A stretch of 64,000 bases of DNA, from assembly GCF_005938675.2 (NCBI RefSeq), contig NZ_VCCH02000011.1, positions 1 to 64,000 of the forward strand. Direction: 5' to 3'. The position numbers and the translations under genes were made by a program. Below the pieces are notes generated by a model. The model was not told where the DNA came from. It was given only the letters and a program-made list of their open reading frames with translations, and ran no database searches. Each line of letters begins with the position of its first letter. Position 1 is the stretch's first letter. Below are positions 44,327-52,295 of this stretch, piece by piece. This stretch comes from Mycobacterium sp. KBS0706. GTDB lineage: Bacteria > Pseudomonadota > Alphaproteobacteria > DSM-16000 > Inquilinaceae.

Positions 44327-45457
44327 ATGGGACTGCCGATGATCGATGCCGTCGAACGCTGGCTGGACTGGCTCCAGGCCCAGCTGCCCTGGATGCCGCC
44401 CTGGGCGATCAGCGCCGGCCTGCTGGCCCTGGCCGTGGTGGTCGCCAGGGCCGTGCACAAGATCCTGTTCCGCACCGCGACCGGCATCGTCGCTGGCAAG
44501 GACCTGTTCTGGCGCTCGCTGGTGTCGCGCACCCATGGGCCGACACGGCTGGCTGCCATGATCGTCGCGATCTCCGCCGTGGCGCCGCTGACCGACGCCC
44601 AGATCGCCATCGTCCGCCAGATCCTGCTGCTCGCCTTCATCGCCCTGCTCGGCTGGGTGGCGCTGACCGCGCTGCACATCTGGATGACCGTCTATCTGCG
44701 CCGCTTCACACTGGACGCCGAGGACAACCTGCTGGCGCGCAAGCACGTCACCCAGACCCGGATCCTGCGCCGGGTCGCGGCCACGCTGATCGTGATGGTC
44801 ACCCTGTCCGCCGCGCTGATGACCTTCGAGGCGGTGCGGCAATACGGCATCAGCCTGCTGGCCTCGGCCGGCGCCGCCGGCCTGGTCATCGGCCTGGCGC
44901 TACAGCCGGTGCTGAAGAATGTCTTCGCCGGCATCCAGCTGGCGATGACCCAGCCGATCCGCATCGACGACGCCGTCCTGGTCGAGAATGAATGGGGCAA
45001 TATCGAGGAGATCACCTCGACCTATGTCGTGGTCCGGCTGTGGGACTGGCGCCGGCTGGTGCTGCCGCTGAGCTACTTCATCGAGCAGCCGTTCCAGAAC
45101 TGGACCCGCGAGGGCTCCGCCCTGATCGGCAGCGTCTTCCTCTATCTCGACCACACCGCGCCGGTGGCGGAGATGCGGCGCAAGCTGGACGAGACCGCCA
45201 AGGCCTCGCCGCTATGGGACGGCCAGGTCGCGGTGCTGCAGGTCACCGATTTCCGCGAGCAGGTGATGGAGGTCCGGATGCTGGTCAGCGCCCGCAACTC
45301 CGGCCGGGCCTTCGATCTGCGCTGCGAGGTGCGGGAGACGATGATCGCCTGGCTGCAGCAGGCGCATCCGCACGCCCTGCCCCGCTGGCGCGGCGAGGTG
45401 CAGGCCGCTGCTGAAGCCAAGGAGATCGTCCTCCGCCGGGTCGGCGGCCGCGGCTAG
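44327..45457 (+). CDS. Mechanosensitive ion channel (MscS family)
   Basis: 376 residues from ATG 44327 with GAGGGG upstream. Four to five membrane helices, then the MscS pore helix and beta domain: YGISLLASAGAAGLVIGLAL, QPVLKNVFAGIQLAMTQPI and IRIDDAVLVENEWGNIEEI. It opens under membrane tension to release solutes in hypo-osmotic shock. Monocistronic. The 3' end overlaps the convergent inositol monophosphatase gene by 4 bp. Confidence 0.9.
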   Translation: MGLPMIDAVERWLDWLQAQLPWMPPWAISAGLLALAVVVARAVHKILFRTATGIVAGKDLFWRSLVSRTHGPTRLAAMIVAISAVAPLTDAQIAIVRQILLLAFIALLGWVALTALHIWMTVYLRRFTLDAEDNLLARKHVTQTRILRRVAATLIVMVTLSAALMTFEAVRQYGISLLASAGAAGLVIGLALQPVLKNVFAGIQLAMTQPIRIDDAVLVENEWGNIEEITSTYVVVRLWDWRRLVLPLSYFIEQPFQNWTREGSALIGSVFLYLDHTAPVAEMRRKLDETAKASPLWDGQVAVLQVTDFREQVMEVRMLVSARNSGRAFDLRCEVRETMIAWLQQAHPHALPRWRGEVQAAAEAKEIVLRRVGGRG

Positions 45458-46293
45458 CTGTTGGTCAGGAGCCCGACCAGCCAGGGATGCAGCCCGGCAT
45501 TGGCGCCGAGCACCGCGCCGGTCGCGGGGATCGGGCTGCCGTCGAAGCCGGTGGCCACACCGCCGGCCTCGCGCAGCACCAGCACCGCGGCGGCATAGTC
45601 GAGCGGCGACAGGCCGTCCTCGAAGAAAGCGTCGTGCCGGCCGGCGGCGACATAGCACAGGCTGAGCGCGGCGGAGCCGAGCCGGCGTACCCCAGCGGCG
45701 CGGTCGATCACCTTGCGCAAGGCCCGGTGATAGGCCTCGACATCGATGCTGCGCAGCTGCCCAGGGATCGGCAGGCTGGCCCCGACCAGCGCCTCCTCCG
45801 GCGCCACGCTGCGGTCGATCCGCAACCGGCGGCCGTTGAGGAAAGCACCATGGCCGCGTTCGGCGACGAAGGCCTCGCCCAGGCTGGGATCCAGCACCAC
45901 GCCCGCCACCGTCTCGCCACCTTCGACCAGGGCGATGGCGATGCCGAAGAAGGGCAGGCCCCAGGCGAAGTTGGTGGTGCCATCGATCGGGTCGACCAGG
46001 AAGGTGCCGGGGCCTTCGCCACGGATCGCCGTCCCTTCCTCTCCCGTGATGGCATGGCCGGGAAAGGCCACGGACAGCGAAGCGGCCACCGCCGCCTCGG
46101 ACTGGCGGTCGGCGGCGGTGACGAAGTCGCGCGCGCCCTTCTTCTCCAGCGCCGTGCCCTCCCAGCGCCCGGCATGGGCCCGGACGGCCCGGATCGCCTC
46201 GGCCCCAGCCAGAGCCGCCTCCAGCATCCGCCGGCTGCGGTCGGTCGGCGCCAGGGTGGCGATATCAGCCGGGGGCGCGGGAGGTCGAAGCAT
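45454..46293 (-). CDS. Inositol monophosphatase family protein
   Basis: 279 residues. Metal-binding motifs: GEEGT, VDPIDGTTNFAWGLPFFGIAIAL and the C-terminal LSPLDYAAAVLVLREAGG (family usually WDxAAG; here Leu-Asp-Tyr-Ala). It dephosphorylates inositol phosphate or a related sugar phosphate such as histidinol phosphate; family relatives in alphaproteobacteria include HisN. The start could be ATG 46293 or ATG 46227. Divergent from the SOS-box gene. Confidence 0.88.
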   Translation of the reverse strand: MLRPPAPPADIATLAPTDRSRRMLEAALAGAEAIRAVRAHAGRWEGTALEKKGARDFVTAADRQSEAAVAASLSVAFPGHAITGEEGTAIRGEGPGTFLVDPIDGTTNFAWGLPFFGIAIALVEGGETVAGVVLDPSLGEAFVAERGHGAFLNGRRLRIDRSVAPEEALVGASLPIPGQLRSIDVEAYHRALRKVIDRAAGVRRLGSAALSLCYVAAGRHDAFFEDGLSPLDYAAAVLVLREAGGVATGFDGSPIPATGAVLGANAGLHPWLVGLLTNS

Positions 46294-46366
46294 GGTCGGT
46301 CTCGATGAAGGGTCGGGATCCGCTTATCCCACGCTCATCGGAACCGGCCAAGGCATCGCTTCCCGA

Positions 46367-46395
46367 TTGCAATGTTCTATATTTGTTCTTATAAT
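46367..46395 (+). promoter_or_regulatory. Strong sigma70 promoter of the endonuclease III-like gene
   Basis: TTGCAA (46367-46372), exactly 17 bp, then a perfect TATAAT (46390-46395), 26 bp before the ATG at 46422. It is an AT-rich patch in very G+C-rich surroundings. Confidence 0.75.
46374..46388 (+). promoter_or_regulatory. LexA (SOS) box of alphaproteobacterial type
   Basis: GTTC (46374-46377), 7 bp TATATTT, GTTC (46385-46388): an exact match to GTTC-N7-GTTC, the published alphaproteobacterial LexA site. It lies entirely between the -35 and -10 elements, so LexA binding would block the promoter. Confidence 0.8.
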
Positions 46396-46421
46396 AATTG
46401 AGCCATGGGCCGGTGACCTCG

Positions 46422-47111
46422 ATGCAGCTTTCCCTCGCCCTCGACGACCGTCCGCTGTTGCCCCGAGTGCGAGACCGGCTGCTGGCCCGGCTCGGGCCGC
46501 GGCGCGACGGCCGGCGCCGCGACCCGGTCAGTCAGCTGGTGCGCAGCATGCTCGGCTCCAAGACCCGGGACGAGGTCGCGCGACGGGTCTTCACGGAGCT
46601 GCGGCGGCGCTATCCATCCTGGGATGGGCTGGCCGAAGCATCGCCCCGTGCGGTCCTGCGCATCATCTGGCCGGTGAACCTGGCCGAGCCGAAGGCCGAG
46701 CAGTTGCCCCAGGCCCTGCACATGATCGTCGCCTGCACCGGCCGCCTCGCCCTCGACCATCTGGCGAATCTGGACGAGGAGGCGGCGATGCAGTGGCTCC
46801 GCCGCCTGCCAGGAATCGGGTCGAAGACCGCCGCGGCGGTGCTGAACTTCAGCACCCTGCGCAAACGCGCCCTGGTGGTCGACACGCATCTGCTGCGGCT
46901 CGGCGGCCGGCTGGGGCTGCTGCCGCCCGATGCCGAGTGCGACACCGGCTACGAGCAGCTCATGCGCCAGTTGCCGGACGCGTGGGATGCCGACGACCTC
47001 AGCGAGCTCCACCGGCTGATGACGCTGCTGGGCCAGACCATCTGCACCGCCCACGCCCCGGCTTGCACCGCCTGCCCGCTGCGCGACCTGTGCCCGCGCT
47101 GCGGGGTGTGA
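46422..47111 (+). CDS. Endonuclease III-like DNA glycosylase/lyase with iron-sulfur cluster
   Basis: 229 residues from ATG 46422; GTG 46413 is possible. The helix-hairpin-helix is LRRLPGIGSKTAAAVLNFS with catalytic Lys135, and Asp154 is in VVDTHLLRL. The [4Fe-4S] ligands C208-x6-C215-x2-C218-x5-C224 are complete. It should excise oxidised or damaged bases and cut at abasic sites. It diverges from canonical Nth (no IEGLF-type start; a longer insert), so it is probably a second, damage-inducible paralogue: its promoter carries a perfect LexA box. An adjacent SOS cassette is not present. Confidence 0.85.
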   Translation: MQLSLALDDRPLLPRVRDRLLARLGPRRDGRRRDPVSQLVRSMLGSKTRDEVARRVFTELRRRYPSWDGLAEASPRAVLRIIWPVNLAEPKAEQLPQALHMIVACTGRLALDHLANLDEEAAMQWLRRLPGIGSKTAAAVLNFSTLRKRALVVDTHLLRLGGRLGLLPPDAECDTGYEQLMRQLPDAWDADDLSELHRLMTLLGQTICTAHAPACTACPLRDLCPRCGV

Positions 47112-47115
47112 CGGG

Positions 47116-47727
47116 TCAGCCCGCCTTGGCCGCCGGCTTCAGCATGTCGCCATGCACCGCCTTCAGCTTCTCGACCTTGGGCGTCGAGACCGCGCGGATA
47201 TAGGGTTGGTTCGGGTTCCGGGCGGCGTAGTCGTGGTGATAAGCCTCGGCCTCGTAGAAGGCCTCGAGCGGCACCACCTCGGTCACCACCGGCGAATCGA
47301 ACAGCCGGTCACGCTCGATCTGGGCGATATAGGCCTCGGCCACCCGCTTCTGCTCGTCATCGGCGTAAAAGATCGCCGAGCGATACTGCCGGCCGACATC
47401 GTTGCCCTGGCGGTCCTTCTGCGTCGGGTCATGCGCGATCGAGAAGAACAGCTTCAGGATCTGGCCCAGGCTGATCTTGCCGGCGTCATACGCCACCTCG
47501 ATCACCTCGGCATGGTCGGTGGTGCCGGTGCAGACGGTGCGGTAGTCGGCCGTCTCCTTCGTGCCGCCGGCATAGCCGGGCCGCACCGACAGCACGCCGT
47601 CGAGCTGGCTGTACACCGCCTCGGTGCACCAGAAGCAGCCGCCGCCCAGCACGATCGAGCGGCGGCCCTGCTCTTCGGCGTCCAGGTCGGGGGCAGGAAA
47701 GGTCCAGGGATCGATCTTCAGGGCCAT
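47116..47727 (-). CDS. msrA: Peptide methionine-S-sulfoxide reductase
   Basis: 203 residues. Catalytic motif GCFWC at 30-34 with Cys31 as nucleophile; YAGG, HAEVIEVAYD and HDPTQKDRQGND complete the fold. It repairs oxidised methionine residues using thioredoxin. CGGAG precedes the start. It ends 4 bp from the convergent glycosylase gene. No msrB is adjacent. Confidence 0.93.
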   Translation of the reverse strand: MALKIDPWTFPAPDLDAEEQGRRSIVLGGGCFWCTEAVYSQLDGVLSVRPGYAGGTKETADYRTVCTGTTDHAEVIEVAYDAGKISLGQILKLFFSIAHDPTQKDRQGNDVGRQYRSAIFYADDEQKRVAEAYIAQIERDRLFDSPVVTEVVPLEAFYEAEAYHHDYAARNPNQPYIRAVSTPKVEKLKAVHGDMLKPAAKAG

Positions 47728-47810
47728 GGGGTTTCTCCGGCGGCCGGGCGCGGCCGCGAGCGCGATGTGCTCCCCAAAGTGAGATCGCGTTCCCGGCGGG
47801 ACAAGGGCCT

Positions 47811-48380
47811 TCAGCCGACGGGCAGGCTTGCGGCCCGCCAGGCCCAGCGCCGGCCGTCATGGCTCAGCTCCGTGAGGCTCAGCGGCGCGATGTCGATGCG
47901 CCAGAAGGACGAGGCCGGCGCCGCCAGGGCATGCAGGATCGCCGCCCGGATCACCGCAGCATGGGTGACGGCGATGCCGGGACCGCCATCGCCGGCCCGG
48001 GCGTCGAGCCAGGCCGCGGCCCGGCCGAGCAGCGCCGACAGCGACTCGCCGCCATGCGGGGCCGCGTCGAGGTCGGCCAGCCAGGCGATGACGCTTTCCG
48101 GCTCCTCGGCCTGGATCTCCTCCAGCCGGCGTCCCGCCCAGCGCCCGGAATCGATGTCGCGCAGCGCCGGCTCCTCTATGGCGTCGATACTGAGTGCCGC
48201 CGCCGTCTGCCGCGCCCGCAGTGCCGGGCTGGTCCAGGCCCGGCCGGCCCTCCGGATCATCGGCTGCAACGCCGCCACACGGACCAGGGCGCGCTCCTCC
48301 AGCGGCTCGTCGGCGGGAAACGCCCCGGACCGGGTGGCGGCGGTGGCGCCGTGGCAGATCAGGGTGAGGCGGGTCGGCAT
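47811..48380 (-). CDS. Histidine phosphatase-like protein with CHG in place of RHG
   Basis: 189 residues from ATG 48380. The phosphoglycerate-mutase-like fold is recognisable (TSPALRARQTAAAL, DIDSGRWAGRRLEEI, AVTHAAVIRAA), but the N-terminal catalytic RHG reads CHG (TLICHGATAATR). I recall close relatives with CHA/CHG near cbtAB cobalt genes, which lie 1.2 kb away here across an intervening gene. In that setting an alpha-ribazole-phosphatase-like role has been supposed; loss of the Arg makes activity uncertain. Confidence 0.75.
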   Translation of the reverse strand: MPTRLTLICHGATAATRSGAFPADEPLEERALVRVAALQPMIRRAGRAWTSPALRARQTAAALSIDAIEEPALRDIDSGRWAGRRLEEIQAEEPESVIAWLADLDAAPHGGESLSALLGRAAAWLDARAGDGGPGIAVTHAAVIRAAILHALAAPASSFWRIDIAPLSLTELSHDGRRWAWRAASLPVG

Positions 48381-48399
48381 CACGGTCGATCCTGGCGGC

Positions 48400-49269
48400 C
48401 TAGATTCCAAGACTGATGTTCGGATTGATCTCCTGATTTATCTGCCTCGCAAGAACCATGAAATTGCATCCGCCAAATATCGTGTTGATCGCGTCATAGC
48501 GATCAGCGAGCGCGGGAAACGCCCGACGCAGCCTCGCCCGATCCGGAAGATTATCGGTTCTTGCCTTCATTTCTGTAAATGTTTGCTCAGCAGTATTAAA
48601 ATTCCTTCTGATAGATTTAATAATTTTTTCATCATTCAAGATTTTCTTATTCTCCATTTTCATTTCATCAATAATATCTTCCACCATATCCGATATCACT
48701 GCATATCTTTCTCGCAATTTTTTAGACCTTTCTTCCAGATCGCTGATAATCGGCTCCACAAGCCCCTCGAAGAGGTTAAGCATCTCTATTTCTTGCGTCA
48801 CAAAAGCTTGCTGGGGGCCTCGCCACGCCGATCGAGAGCTGATGCCGACATCCTCCTCCGAAAGCTTGCGCAACAGAGTGTTGGCATCAAACAGGGCGCT
48901 TTTCGCTGCCAACAGGGCTGAACAGGCCGCGTTGCCGTCACCACGGCCGGTCACGGCCTCAAGCAAGGCACGTTGCGTCTGGTATTCCTCCAACTTGACG
49001 GCCTGCAGTTCAACGATGACGGCGCTGGAAAGACTATCCAGGTCCAAATCAGATATGTCGAACGGCTCCCTCGATGGCGGCTCCTCGCGCCATGACTGAA
49101 TCTTGTCGCTGACAAACTGAGAATAGACCTCCATCCTTTCGGCAGGATCCTGCATCTCCATCTCGTCGGAATCCAGCCCCGCTTCGGTCACGTCCCCCAC
49201 TCCGGTTACGTCCTCCGCTCCGGTCACGTTGCGAAGCCAGGTCGAGAATTTCTTTGTGAGCTTGGCCAT
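48400..49269 (-). CDS. AT-rich orphan protein, helical with a hexapeptide repeat
   Basis: 289 residues, no recognised family, no signal or membrane segment. Residues about 17-31 read VTGAED VTGVGD VTEAGL, from an 18-bp DNA repeat (49186-49233). The rest is highly charged helix (LEERSKKLRERYAVISDMVED, IIDEMKMENKKILNDEKIIK), probably a coiled coil. The 3' half is much lower in G+C (about 48580-48720) than every neighbour, suggesting transfer. It sits between a cobalt-linked phosphatase homologue and the cobalamin riboswitch, splitting a locus that I recall as contiguous elsewhere. AAGGAAGG precedes the start. Confidence 0.65.
   Translation of the reverse strand: MAKLTKKFSTWLRNVTGAEDVTGVGDVTEAGLDSDEMEMQDPAERMEVYSQFVSDKIQSWREEPPSREPFDISDLDLDSLSSAVIVELQAVKLEEYQTQRALLEAVTGRGDGNAACSALLAAKSALFDANTLLRKLSEEDVGISSRSAWRGPQQAFVTQEIEMLNLFEGLVEPIISDLEERSKKLRERYAVISDMVEDIIDEMKMENKKILNDEKIIKSIRRNFNTAEQTFTEMKARTDNLPDRARLRRAFPALADRYDAINTIFGGCNFMVLARQINQEINPNISLGI
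49186..49233. repeat. 18-bp tandem repeat, 2.7 units, within a coding region
   Basis: GGTCACGTCCCCCACTCC, GGTTACGTCCTCCGCTCC, then GGTCACGTTGCG. In-frame unit of six codons in the orphan gene on the minus strand, so copy number can change without frameshift. Confidence 0.7.
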
Positions 49270-49428
49270 GCCGTTCCCTTCCTTGATAGCTGCCAGACCT
49301 GTCTAGGGCAGACTTCAGCTCGAGGGCATGACATTTTGTGATATGCCTATCATCTCGACACATGCCATTCCCGCCAGCCGGCAGCGGCTTCGATTGACAG
49401 AAAGCATGCCGCGACCCATGCTGCAGCC

Positions 49429-49545
49429 GGTTCGCCATGAATGCGGAAGCCGGTGGAACTCCGGCACGGTCGCGCCACTGTGACCGGGACGGCGTCGTCG
49501 ACGCGGTTCCGGGAGTCAGACCCCGTCATGGCCCAGGGTGCATAT
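49429..49545 (+). ncRNA. Cobalamin riboswitch
   Basis: GGTTCGCCATGAATGCGGAA begins the domain; GGAAGCCGGTG followed by CGGTCGCGCCACTGTGACC and GAGTCAGACC are the conserved core and B12-box elements. Just upstream of cbtB, so adenosylcobalamin or a related cobamide should repress cbtBA. Ends are approximate. Confidence 0.88.
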
Positions 49546-49577
49546 CAGCGGGACGCGAATCCCAGGGGAGCGCTATC

Positions 49578-49796
49578 ATGTCCGTCACCACCGCCACGGC
49601 CCGTCCCATCGCCATTCCCGTCGGCCCGATCCCGGTCGGCGAGGTGCTGCCCTGGGCGGTGTTCGCCGGGCTGCTCCTGCTGCTGGCGGTCTATTTCGTC
49701 GGCGCCGAGCAGGGCGCAACCGCCCTCTTCTCCGGCAGCGCGGTGCACGAATTCGTGCATGACGGCCGCCATCTGCTCGGCTTCCCCTGCCACTGA
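49578..49796 (+). CDS. cbtB: CbtB, cobalt transporter accessory subunit
   Basis: 72 residues from ATG 49578 with GGGGAG upstream. One membrane helix (AVFAGLLLLLAVYFVG) and the His-rich C-terminus HEFVHDGRHLLGFPCH, the CbtB signature, probably binding Co2+. Directly downstream of a cobalamin riboswitch; 11 bp before cbtA. Confidence 0.9.
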   Translation: MSVTTATARPIAIPVGPIPVGEVLPWAVFAGLLLLLAVYFVGAEQGATALFSGSAVHEFVHDGRHLLGFPCH

Positions 49797-49807
49797 GGCC
49801 AGCCGCC

Positions 49808-50587
49808 ATGGTTGGAAGCCTGTTGCTGCGCGGCATGCTGGTCGGCGTGCTGGCGGGCCTGCTTGCCTTCGGCTTCGCCCGGATCTTCGGCGAGCCCCAG
49901 GTGGACCGGGCCATCGCCCTCGAAGGGACGCTGGGCCATTCGCATGAACACGGCGACCATGCCGAGGCCGCCACGGCCCCGGCCGGCGGCGAGGCCGAGG
50001 AGCCGGAGCTGGTCAGCCGTGAGACCCAGGCCGGGCTCGGCCTGCTGACCGGCGCGGTCGTCTACGGCGCCGCCATCGGCGGGCTGTTCGCTCTCGTCTT
50101 CGCCTTCACCTATGGCCGGGTCGGCCGGCTCGACGCCCGCGCCACCGCGGCGCTGCTGGCGCTGGCCGCCTTCATTGCGCTGGTGGTGGTGCCCGGCCTG
50201 AAATACCCGGCCAACCCGCCCGCGGTCGGCAACCCGGACACGATCGGCGAGCGCACGACCCTGTTCTTCATCATGCTGGCGATCTCGATCGCGGCCCTGG
50301 TGCTGGCGGTCAACCTCGCGTTCGGCTTGGCCCGGCGCCATGGCGGCTGGACCGCCGGCCTGATCGCCGGCACCGTCTACATCGCGATCATCACCATCAC
50401 GCAGGTCGCGCTGCCGGCGGTGAACGAGGTGCCGGAGGGTTTCCCGGCCGACCTGCTGTGGCAGTTCCGGATCGCCTCGCTGGGCATGCATGCGGTGCTG
50501 TGGACCACCATCGGCCTGACATTCGGTGTTTTGGCCGAACGGTCCTTCGCCCGCCGCACCGGCGGGCGCTTCGCGCTGTCGCGCTGA
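49808..50587 (+). CDS. cbtA: CbtA, cobalt transporter
   Basis: 259 residues. Multi-pass membrane protein (five helices in CbtA). It has a His-rich loop (GHSHEHGDHAEA) after helix 1 and the family segment GLGLLTGAVVYGAAIGGLFAL, PGLKYPANPP and FAYTYGR-like loops. With CbtB it forms a predicted cobalt uptake system under cobalamin riboswitch control. It ends 4 bp from the convergent HAD phosphatase gene. Confidence 0.9.
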   Translation: MVGSLLLRGMLVGVLAGLLAFGFARIFGEPQVDRAIALEGTLGHSHEHGDHAEAATAPAGGEAEEPELVSRETQAGLGLLTGAVVYGAAIGGLFALVFAFTYGRVGRLDARATAALLALAAFIALVVVPGLKYPANPPAVGNPDTIGERTTLFFIMLAISIAALVLAVNLAFGLARRHGGWTAGLIAGTVYIAIITITQVALPAVNEVPEGFPADLLWQFRIASLGMHAVLWTTIGLTFGVLAERSFARRTGGRFALSR

Positions 50588-50591
50588 CCCT

Positions 50592-51224
50592 CTACACCGG
50601 CAGCAGGTCGGCGAAGCGGCCCAGCCGCGCCGAATCCTCGACCGGCACGGCCGGGCCAGTGCCCCAGTCGACGATCCGGCAAGGCACCCCGGCCGCCCGG
50701 GCGCAGGCCAGGTCGATGCCGGTGTCGCCGACATAGACCGTCTCGCCCGACGCCACGCCCAGCAGGTCCAGAGTGTGCAGCAGCGGCCGCGGGTCGGGCT
50801 TCACATGCGGGGTGGTGTCGGCGCCGACCACCGCGGACAGATGCTCCAGCAGCCCGAGCTGGTCGAGCACCTGCTCGGCCAGCGCCTGCGGCTTGTTGGT
50901 GCAGACGCCGAGCCGGACCCCGGCCGCCCGCAGCGCCGGCAGCGCCGTCGCCGCGTCGGCATAGAGTCGGGAGTCCGCCACCGGCCGGGCGGCGTAGTAG
51001 TCGAGATAGATCCGGGTGTCGCGGTCGACATCCTCGGCCGGCAGGCCCAGGGAGCGGTGCAGCTTGACCACCAGCATCCGCGCCCCCTCGCCCACCAGGG
51101 TCTCGATGAACGCGACCTGCTGCGCCGGCGCGCCGCGGTCGGCCAGCATGCGGTTGACCGCATGGGCGATGTCCGGCGCGCTGTCCACCAGGGTGCCGTC
51201 GAGATCGAAGATGGCGGCCTTCAT
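50592..51224 (-). CDS. gph: HAD family phosphatase, probable phosphoglycolate phosphatase
   Basis: 210 residues. HAD motifs: nucleophile FDLDGTLVDSA, motif II GVCTNKPQ, motif III Lys in HVKPDPRPLL and motif IV VGDTGIDLACARAAG. The cap and length fit Gph, which removes phosphate from 2-phosphoglycolate formed by DNA repair of 3'-phosphoglycolate ends. Other small sugar phosphates are possible. Confidence 0.85.
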   Translation of the reverse strand: MKAAIFDLDGTLVDSAPDIAHAVNRMLADRGAPAQQVAFIETLVGEGARMLVVKLHRSLGLPAEDVDRDTRIYLDYYAARPVADSRLYADAATALPALRAAGVRLGVCTNKPQALAEQVLDQLGLLEHLSAVVGADTTPHVKPDPRPLLHTLDLLGVASGETVYVGDTGIDLACARAAGVPCRIVDWGTGPAVPVEDSARLGRFADLLPV

Positions 51225-51257
51225 ACCGGGTCTGCCTGCTGTGGGATCCGCGCCGGC

Positions 51258-51851
51258 CTAGCCGGTGATGAAGCGGTAGCGGCCCGTGAGCGGAAAGTCG
51301 AGCAGCCGATCCTCCAGCCGCGCCCCACCGCCGATGTTGTGAATCACCAGCGGCGCCCCGCCGGCGCCCATTCGGCCGGTCACGATCGCGATATGCGGCA
51401 GATTGCCCGGCAGCATCTGGGTGACAAGGTCACCCTCGGCGAACGCCGCCGGCGATTCGGCGGGCAGCGCCCGGCCGCGGCGGCGGAAGAAGGCCTGCAG
51501 ATTCGGCACCCGGCGGTGGTCGATGTTGGGGTCGGGCCGCGACAGACCCCAGCTTCGAGGATAGCGCGAGAAATTCGCCCGCATGTCCTCATGCAGCAGG
51601 CGTTGCAGGTCGATGCCGAAGGCGTCGCGATATGCCCGGATGACCACATCGGTGCAGACGCCGCGATCGCGGGGCACGTCGCCGCCGGGATAGGCCAGGC
51701 GGGCATAGGCCGGGTCATAGGTCACCGTGACGCCGATCTGGGCCTCGGCCGCTGCCACCAGCTGCCGCGGCCAGTCCGGCGCTTCCGCCCGGGCGATGCG
51801 GCCGGCGATCGGCAGAAGCAATGCTGTGAAGAGAAAAAGGCGGCGCCGCAT
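51258..51851 (-). CDS. DUF1287 exported protein
   Basis: 197 residues with a Sec-type signal (MRRRLFLFTALLLPIAGRIARA). The DUF1287 pattern GVTVTYDPAYARLAYPGGDVP, RGVCTDVVIRAYRDAFGIDL and NIDHRRVPNL is complete. Cys in RGVCTD, with His in PHIAIV and IHNIG, suggests an NlpC/P60-like cysteine-hydrolase fold acting on periplasmic peptides (inference). It lies 33 bp upstream (5' side) of the gph start on the same strand, so co-transcription is possible. Confidence 0.8.
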   Translation of the reverse strand: MRRRLFLFTALLLPIAGRIARAEAPDWPRQLVAAAEAQIGVTVTYDPAYARLAYPGGDVPRDRGVCTDVVIRAYRDAFGIDLQRLLHEDMRANFSRYPRSWGLSRPDPNIDHRRVPNLQAFFRRRGRALPAESPAAFAEGDLVTQMLPGNLPHIAIVTGRMGAGGAPLVIHNIGGGARLEDRLLDFPLTGRYRFITG

Positions 51852-51920
51852 TGGAGTACCGGGAGCAGTGTCAGGCCGGCCATCGAACCAGGATCCGGTG
51901 GCCGGATTGCGGCGGCCGGT

Positions 51921-52133
51921 TCAGGCGATGCGGCGGAACGGATAGGCGTCGCGGATGCGGGCGTTGACGAACCGGTCCTTGGACGGCGCCCGCAGCAGTT
52001 GCCAGACGACACGGTCCGGAACCGGGGCGTAGCGATAGATGGCGCCGCCGGCATATTCGATGTCCAACGCCTTGGCCCGCGGATCGTAGCCGACGGACGA
52101 CACGGCGTTGGACTCGATCGGGATGCGCGGCAT
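51921..52133 (-). CDS. KTSC domain protein
   Basis: 70 residues with GAGGAGG upstream of the ATG at 52133. The small beta fold IESNAVSSVGYDPRAKALDI, YRYAPVPDRVV and FVNARIRDAYPFRRI matches the KTSC family (named for a Lys-Thr-Ser-Cys motif that is not strictly conserved). Possible RNA or stress-related role in lysyl-tRNA-associated relatives; function not established. Confidence 0.8.
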   Translation of the reverse strand: MPRIPIESNAVSSVGYDPRAKALDIEYAGGAIYRYAPVPDRVVWQLLRAPSKDRFVNARIRDAYPFRRIA

Positions 52134-52295
52134 GGGACAGCCTCCTCGCTTTCCGAATGGCTGAATGCACTGCCGCGTTCCGGCCTGCAAATCCGCCTCT
52201 ATCCCGGCGGCCTCCTGCTGTCCTAATATCGTCGTACAATTCGCCTTTGGTGTGGGGCGCCGACGCAAAGCGCGGCGTTTGGAGGAAAGAAGACG

